The position numbers were made by a program, and so were the translations under genes. Source: Terrimicrobium sacchariphilum (GTDB taxonomy: Bacteria; Verrucomicrobiota; Verrucomicrobiia; Chthoniobacterales; Terrimicrobiaceae). Taken from it: a DNA stretch of 64,000 nt. Below are positions 60,231 through 64,000 of this stretch, piece after piece. The notes below the pieces were generated by a model. It had not been told where the DNA came from. It ran no database searches and saw only the letters and a list, made by a program, of their open reading frames with translations. Within the stretch, counting starts at the first letter, position 1. Each line of letters begins with the position of its first letter. Where the stretch lies: contig NZ_BDCO01000002.1 in assembly GCF_001613545.1 (NCBI RefSeq), positions 1,984,001-2,048,000 of the forward strand, written 5' to 3'.

Positions 60231-61154
60231 TTATCCGTGGCCGAGCAGTTGATCCATGCTCGCTAACACCGGCTCCAGTTGGAGATCTCGCATCCGGCGC
60301 GTACCATCTTCTCCCATGGGAGCCTGTATGGCGGCATTGATCGGTGTGGCCCGATGCCAGTTGCCGATATTCGTCGGGCCAAAGAGAGCGAGACTCGGCG
60401 TGCCAAAGGCCGATGCAAAATGGGCGGCAGCACCGTCGACGGTCACGACCAGTGCGGCGTTGGCGCAGAGCCAGAGGAAATTGCGGAGGGTCGTGCCGCT
60501 CGACAGGCTGCAAACGGGGTCCCCTGTGAGCTTTTCGATCTCGGCACATTGCGCCATCTGCCAGTCGGTTGAGGAACTGGTCATCAGGATCGGGAGCTGC
60601 AAGCGCGCCTTGATATGCCTCACCGTCTCTGCCCAGCGAGTTGTCACCCAGCTTTTGCGCCTCCAGCCCGAGGTCGGATTGATGAGGACGAAGCCGCCGG
60701 GCTGGACCCCGTCAACTCTCCACTCGGCCGGCGGGCGGTTAAGACGTGGCATGGGAAAGGGCGAGCTCGTCGGTACAGGCGTGTTTTTCCAGAAGTATTC
60801 CGCGATGTATTCGTCGTGCAGTCCCGGAACGATGAGGGGCCGGAACAAAAGCCGGTGAAACCATCCGAGTTCTTCAACTGAAGGCAGGATGCAGGTCTTG
60901 TGCAGGGCTGGGGTGAAAATGGAGCGCGTGGCTGATTTATTCACCGGATCGTAGCAGTACAGGTGACGCCGGGGCGAGAGCGCCGGTCCGGAGTGCATCT
61001 CCACATCCGGCATGAGATTGACCAACGCCTCGTGGCCACTGCGGGTCAACAGGCGAACGGGGCCGCCATGGTGGGCTAAAAGCCGCGCAATCGCAGGCTG
61101 CAGGAGGAGTAGGTCGCCAAGTTGCTTGTGAAATACGACATAACAGCCCCTCAT
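60231..61154 (-). CDS. GT9-family glycosyltransferase
   Basis: 307 residues from ATG 61154, which begins close to the GT9 start (VVFHKQLGDLLLLQPAIARLL); upstream ATG 61241 gives an atypical leader. Later motifs: INPTSGWRRKSWV, IEKLTGDPVCSLSSGTTL and VVTVDGAAAHFASAFGTPSLALFGPTN. Divergent from another GT9 gene 92 bp away. Likely LPS core or surface glycan assembly. Confidence 0.85.
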   Translation of the reverse strand: MRGCYVVFHKQLGDLLLLQPAIARLLAHHGGPVRLLTRSGHEALVNLMPDVEMHSGPALSPRRHLYCYDPVNKSATRSIFTPALHKTCILPSVEELGWFHRLLFRPLIVPGLHDEYIAEYFWKNTPVPTSSPFPMPRLNRPPAEWRVDGVQPGGFVLINPTSGWRRKSWVTTRWAETVRHIKARLQLPILMTSSSTDWQMAQCAEIEKLTGDPVCSLSSGTTLRNFLWLCANAALVVTVDGAAAHFASAFGTPSLALFGPTNIGNWHRATPINAAIQAPMGEDGTRRMRDLQLEPVLASMDQLLGHG

Positions 61155-61246
61155 ATGAACCTCTTGAATCGCCCAACCTTCGCCAAGATTCCAATCGAAA
61201 ATGAAATTGGCTTGAGCGAGAGCCGGTTCGCAGAGACTCATCAGGA

Positions 61247-62296
61247 ATGCGCGTTTTTGTTTTAAAACCGGATGGCATCGGGGACTTTGTGCTCTCGACC
61301 GGTGCGATTCGCGCCCTGGCTCGTGAGTACGGAGAAGAGAATCTCATTATCTGCGTGCGTGAGGTGCTCGTGCCTCTCGCCCGAGAGCAATTTCCCGTCG
61401 CCGAGATCTGGCCGCTCCCGGTCGCGCTCAAGCGCAAGGTGCTCAACCTTTTTCTGCGCAATCTCCTCGCCTGTGTGCCTCTCTGGTTCCGGATGCGCTT
61501 CAATCCTGTCGACTTCGCGGTCTGCCTGCGCGGTCTGCGCAACTACCTCGAGACCGCGCTTTTCTATTCGATCCCGGCCCGGCGTTACATTTCCTGGGAA
61601 AATCACCTTTGTCGGGGCAGGAAGGTGAGGGGCACAGTGGAAAACATCCTGACACGGGTCTTTCGTTCGGAGCTGGTGGAGTATCCCGAGACACCATGTG
61701 GGGTGCCGCTTGAGATCGAGGCGTTTCGCCGGGTGGTTTCTCGTACCGTAGGGCGTGACGTGGCTGTTTCTGATGTCATGCCTCATCTCCGGGCGCGCAT
61801 CGTGCCGACCGAGAAGCCGGTCTGGATATGCGCCCCCATCACCGAGAAATCCAAGGTCTACCCTCTGGATCAGTGGGTTGCTTCTTTCTCGGAGCTTCAG
61901 CCCGAGTTGGAGGGGCGTACCTTGCTGCTGGTCGGCTCCGAGGACCAGAAGCCGCAACTGGCGGAGTTTGCCTCCGCGTTGCACTCGGCCGGCATTACTC
62001 AGGCGACTGTCTTCATTCCCGCCAGTCTCGTCGCCTTTCTCGAGTGGATCGCAGCGGCGGAAATTGTGTTCACGGTCGACACGGCTGCGGCTCATTTCGC
62101 CACAGCTTTGAACCAGCGCTGCATCGTCGCCTTCTCCGGGCTGCATTCTGGTATGTTTGCACCGTGGCAATCCGGCGACCGGCAGGCGTGGCTGCTTGCC
62201 GAGCCGCGTCCAAAGAAGAAATCCCACTGGTACAAGGCGATTCCACCAGGGCGAATCGCCTCGGAAGCGCGCCGGGTGTTAGCTCTTTCAAAATAA
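61247..62296 (+). CDS. GT9-family glycosyltransferase, heptosyltransferase-like
   Basis: 349 residues. VFVLKPDGIGDFVLSTGAIRAL is the GT9 N-terminus; the C-terminal half has ICAPITEKSKVYPLDQW, LLVGSEDQKPQ and VFTVDTAAAHFATALNQRCIVAFSG. Probably acts with the divergent GT9 and the one at 23670 in glycan synthesis. Confidence 0.85.
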   Translation: MRVFVLKPDGIGDFVLSTGAIRALAREYGEENLIICVREVLVPLAREQFPVAEIWPLPVALKRKVLNLFLRNLLACVPLWFRMRFNPVDFAVCLRGLRNYLETALFYSIPARRYISWENHLCRGRKVRGTVENILTRVFRSELVEYPETPCGVPLEIEAFRRVVSRTVGRDVAVSDVMPHLRARIVPTEKPVWICAPITEKSKVYPLDQWVASFSELQPELEGRTLLLVGSEDQKPQLAEFASALHSAGITQATVFIPASLVAFLEWIAAAEIVFTVDTAAAHFATALNQRCIVAFSGLHSGMFAPWQSGDRQAWLLAEPRPKKKSHWYKAIPPGRIASEARRVLALSK

Positions 62297-62369
62297 TCTC
62301 GCGAAATTGATCCTAATTTCCCGGATTGCGCATGCTTTCTGCTTATAACAGTCTCTTGCTGTCGCCGTC

Positions 62370-64000
62370 ATGATTCCTAACCACACTCACACGCACGCCG
62401 ATTTCCGGCTACGGTACGGACACCCGCTGCCTTTCGGAGCGAGCCACGTCCCCGGAGGCGTGAATTTCTCGATCTTCTCGACCTACGCGAAATCCTGCAC
62501 GCTGGTGCTTTTTGAAAAGGGATCGGCGCAACCCTACGCGGAGATCCCATTCCCGCCGGAGTATCGCCTTGGCAACGTCTGGGCGATGATCGTTTTTGAT
62601 CTGAGCTACGAGGATCTCGAGTACGGCTATCGGTTCGACGGTATCTTCGATGTGCGGGAGGGGCTGCATTTCGATCCGAAGAACGTTCTCCTCGACCCCT
62701 ATGCGCGCGAGATCAGTGGCCGTGAGGTCTGGAAGCAGGAATCGCGGCATGGCGACGCCCACCCCTTCCGCGCACGCATTCCCTTCGAGGCTTTTGACTG
62801 GGAGCATGATCGCCCGATCAAGCGCCCCGAGAGTGAGCTCGTCATCTACGAGATGCACGTGCGGGGATTCACTGCGCACCCCTCGGCAGAGGTACAACAT
62901 CCCGGCACCTATGCCGCGATGAAGGACAAGATTCCCTACCTCAAGGATCTGGGAGTCAATACCGTCGAACTCATGCCGATCTTCGAGTTCGACGAACTCG
63001 AGAATACCCGTACCAATCCGCTCACGGGCGAGCAGCTTTGCAACTACTGGGGCTACAGCACGCTGGCCTTTTTTGCTCCCAAAGCCGGATTCGCCGCCAC
63101 CGGAAAGCACGGCACCCAGGTCGAGGAGCTGAAGGATCTCATCCGCGCCCTGCACTCCGCCGGCATCAAAGTCATCCTCGATGTGGTCTTTAACCACACC
63201 GCCGAGGGCGGGGAAAACGGCCCGACCTATTCCTTCCGGGGCATTGATAACAAGACGTACTACATGCTCGACTCGAGCGGGAAGTATGCCAATTACACGG
63301 GATGCGGTAATACTGTGAACTGCAATCACCCCGTCGTCCGTGGGTTCGTCATCGCCAGCCTCCGTCACTGGGCGGCGGAGTACCATATCGACGGATTCCG
63401 CTTCGACCTTGCCTCGGTGCTCGGTCGCGACTCCACCGGCGCCCCGCTGTCGAATCCCCCTTTGCTGGAATCCCTCGCCTACGACCCGGTGCTCGCCCAG
63501 TGCGACCTCATCGCCGAGGCCTGGGATGCTGGCGGCCTCTATCAAGTGGGCAATTTCCCATCCTACGGGCGCTGGCTGGAGTGGAACGGCAAGTTCCGCG
63601 ACGCCGCCCGCCGCTTCATCAAGGGCGATCCCGGCGTGGTCGGAGAAATGGTTCAGCGCATCATGGGATCGCCTGACATGTACGCCGCGGCGGGGCGCAA
63701 GCCGACGGCTTCGATCAACTTCATCACCTGCCACGACGGCTTCACTCTGCGCGACCTGTTTTCCTACAACGAGAAGCACAATCTCGATAACGGCGAAAAC
63801 AACAACGACGGCGCCAATGATAACTGGAGCTGGAATTGCGGCGTGGAAGGCGAGACCACCGATCAGGAGATCAACGCCCTGCGCCTCCGGCTCCAGAAAA
63901 ATGCCATCATGCTTCTCTTTGTCAGTCAGGGCGTGCCCATGCTGTGGATGGGGGATGAAAGCGGACGCACCCAGCGAGGCAATAACAACGCCTATTGCCA
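62370..64000 (+). CDS. glgX: Glycogen debranching enzyme (3' partial)
   Basis: At least 543 residues from ATG 62370, cut by the right edge. CBM48-like start (FGASHVPGGVNFSIFSTYA), then GH13: VIYEMHVRGFT, NYWGYSTLAFFAP, ILDVVFNHTAEGG, DGFRFDLASVL (nucleophile), DLIAEAWDAGG (acid/base) and TCHDGFTLRDL. It is of the GlgX/isoamylase type that removes alpha-1,6 branches from glycogen. It complements treZ at 20936 in glycogen and trehalose turnover. Confidence 0.93.
   Translation, partial: MIPNHTHTHADFRLRYGHPLPFGASHVPGGVNFSIFSTYAKSCTLVLFEKGSAQPYAEIPFPPEYRLGNVWAMIVFDLSYEDLEYGYRFDGIFDVREGLHFDPKNVLLDPYAREISGREVWKQESRHGDAHPFRARIPFEAFDWEHDRPIKRPESELVIYEMHVRGFTAHPSAEVQHPGTYAAMKDKIPYLKDLGVNTVELMPIFEFDELENTRTNPLTGEQLCNYWGYSTLAFFAPKAGFAATGKHGTQVEELKDLIRALHSAGIKVILDVVFNHTAEGGENGPTYSFRGIDNKTYYMLDSSGKYANYTGCGNTVNCNHPVVRGFVIASLRHWAAEYHIDGFRFDLASVLGRDSTGAPLSNPPLLESLAYDPVLAQCDLIAEAWDAGGLYQVGNFPSYGRWLEWNGKFRDAARRFIKGDPGVVGEMVQRIMGSPDMYAAAGRKPTASINFITCHDGFTLRDLFSYNEKHNLDNGENNNDGANDNWSWNCGVEGETTDQEINALRLRLQKNAIMLLFVSQGVPMLWMGDESGRTQRGNNNAYC

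Noticed and set aside
62409-63779. 456-codon minus-strand ORF at the right edge
   Set aside because: It is antisense to glgX, whose catalytic motifs are intact; Val/Glu/Gly-rich shadow.

Overview
The window looks like chromosome from a GC-rich Gram-negative member of the Verrucomicrobiota, perhaps a Terrimicrobium/Chthoniobacter-like soil lineage. This is inferred from gene content, not from a marker gene. The clues are two PEP-CTERM proteins (one with autotransporter-type beta-strand repeats), CBM2/GH9 cellulases with long TP-rich linkers, several GT9 glycosyltransferases, and abundant stress genes typical of soil bacteria.

Region 1 (1-11.97 kb) is the right end of a prophage. A large virion protein with an embedded HExxH motif is cut by the left edge. 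A tail-fibre gene follows, then a tight run of small genes overlapping at ATGA/TGATG junctions, and a lysis cassette (coiled-coil membrane protein, small lipoprotein, DUF1353, Cys/His endolysin). Two unknown genes and a tyrosine integrase lie on the other strand. The integrase abuts the 3' end of a tRNA-Ser(CGA), the probable attachment site.

Region 2 (12.3-20.3 kb) is largely metal handling. A NicO/RcnA-type exporter is divergent from a CsoR/RcnR-family sensor with an InrS-like ligand set. Farther on is a three-gene overlapping operon whose order and sizes match the cnrYXH sigma/anti-sigma system, followed by His-rich and Cys-rich (DUF3347) secreted proteins. A PEP-CTERM protein and a GH42 beta-galactosidase sit between them.

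Region 3 (20.4-26.1 kb) holds small membrane proteins, treZ, an ECF sigma factor, a GT9 and a GT87-type glycosyltransferase.

Region 4 (26.2-32.4 kb) is a two-gene cellulose-degradation locus. The first gene is a CBM2-GH9 cellulase. The second is an apparent AA10 LPMO-CBM2-CBM2-Calx-beta-GH9-CBM3 fusion that joins oxidative and hydrolytic cellulose attack in one secreted chain. This is the most remarkable item in the window.

Region 5 (32.5-53.4 kb) starts just after a tRNA-Ser(UGA) and is a stress and genome-maintenance cluster: two DUF892 and one DUF2383 four-helix proteins, an alkaline-phosphatase-fold/EEP-nuclease fusion, HAD phosphatase plus ROK/polyphosphate-glucokinase-like kinase, SDRs, a zinc alcohol dehydrogenase, UdgX, topoisomerase IB, YihY, an exported GH1 glycosidase, and a Ku plus split LigD end-joining operon. 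A phosphoacceptor-only kinase fragment and an orphan NarL-type regulator lie inside or beside it.

Region 6 (54.3-64 kb) has a PEP-CTERM protein, metR divergent from metE-metF, a secreted coiled-coil protein, two divergent GT9 genes, and the first part of glgX, cut by the right edge.
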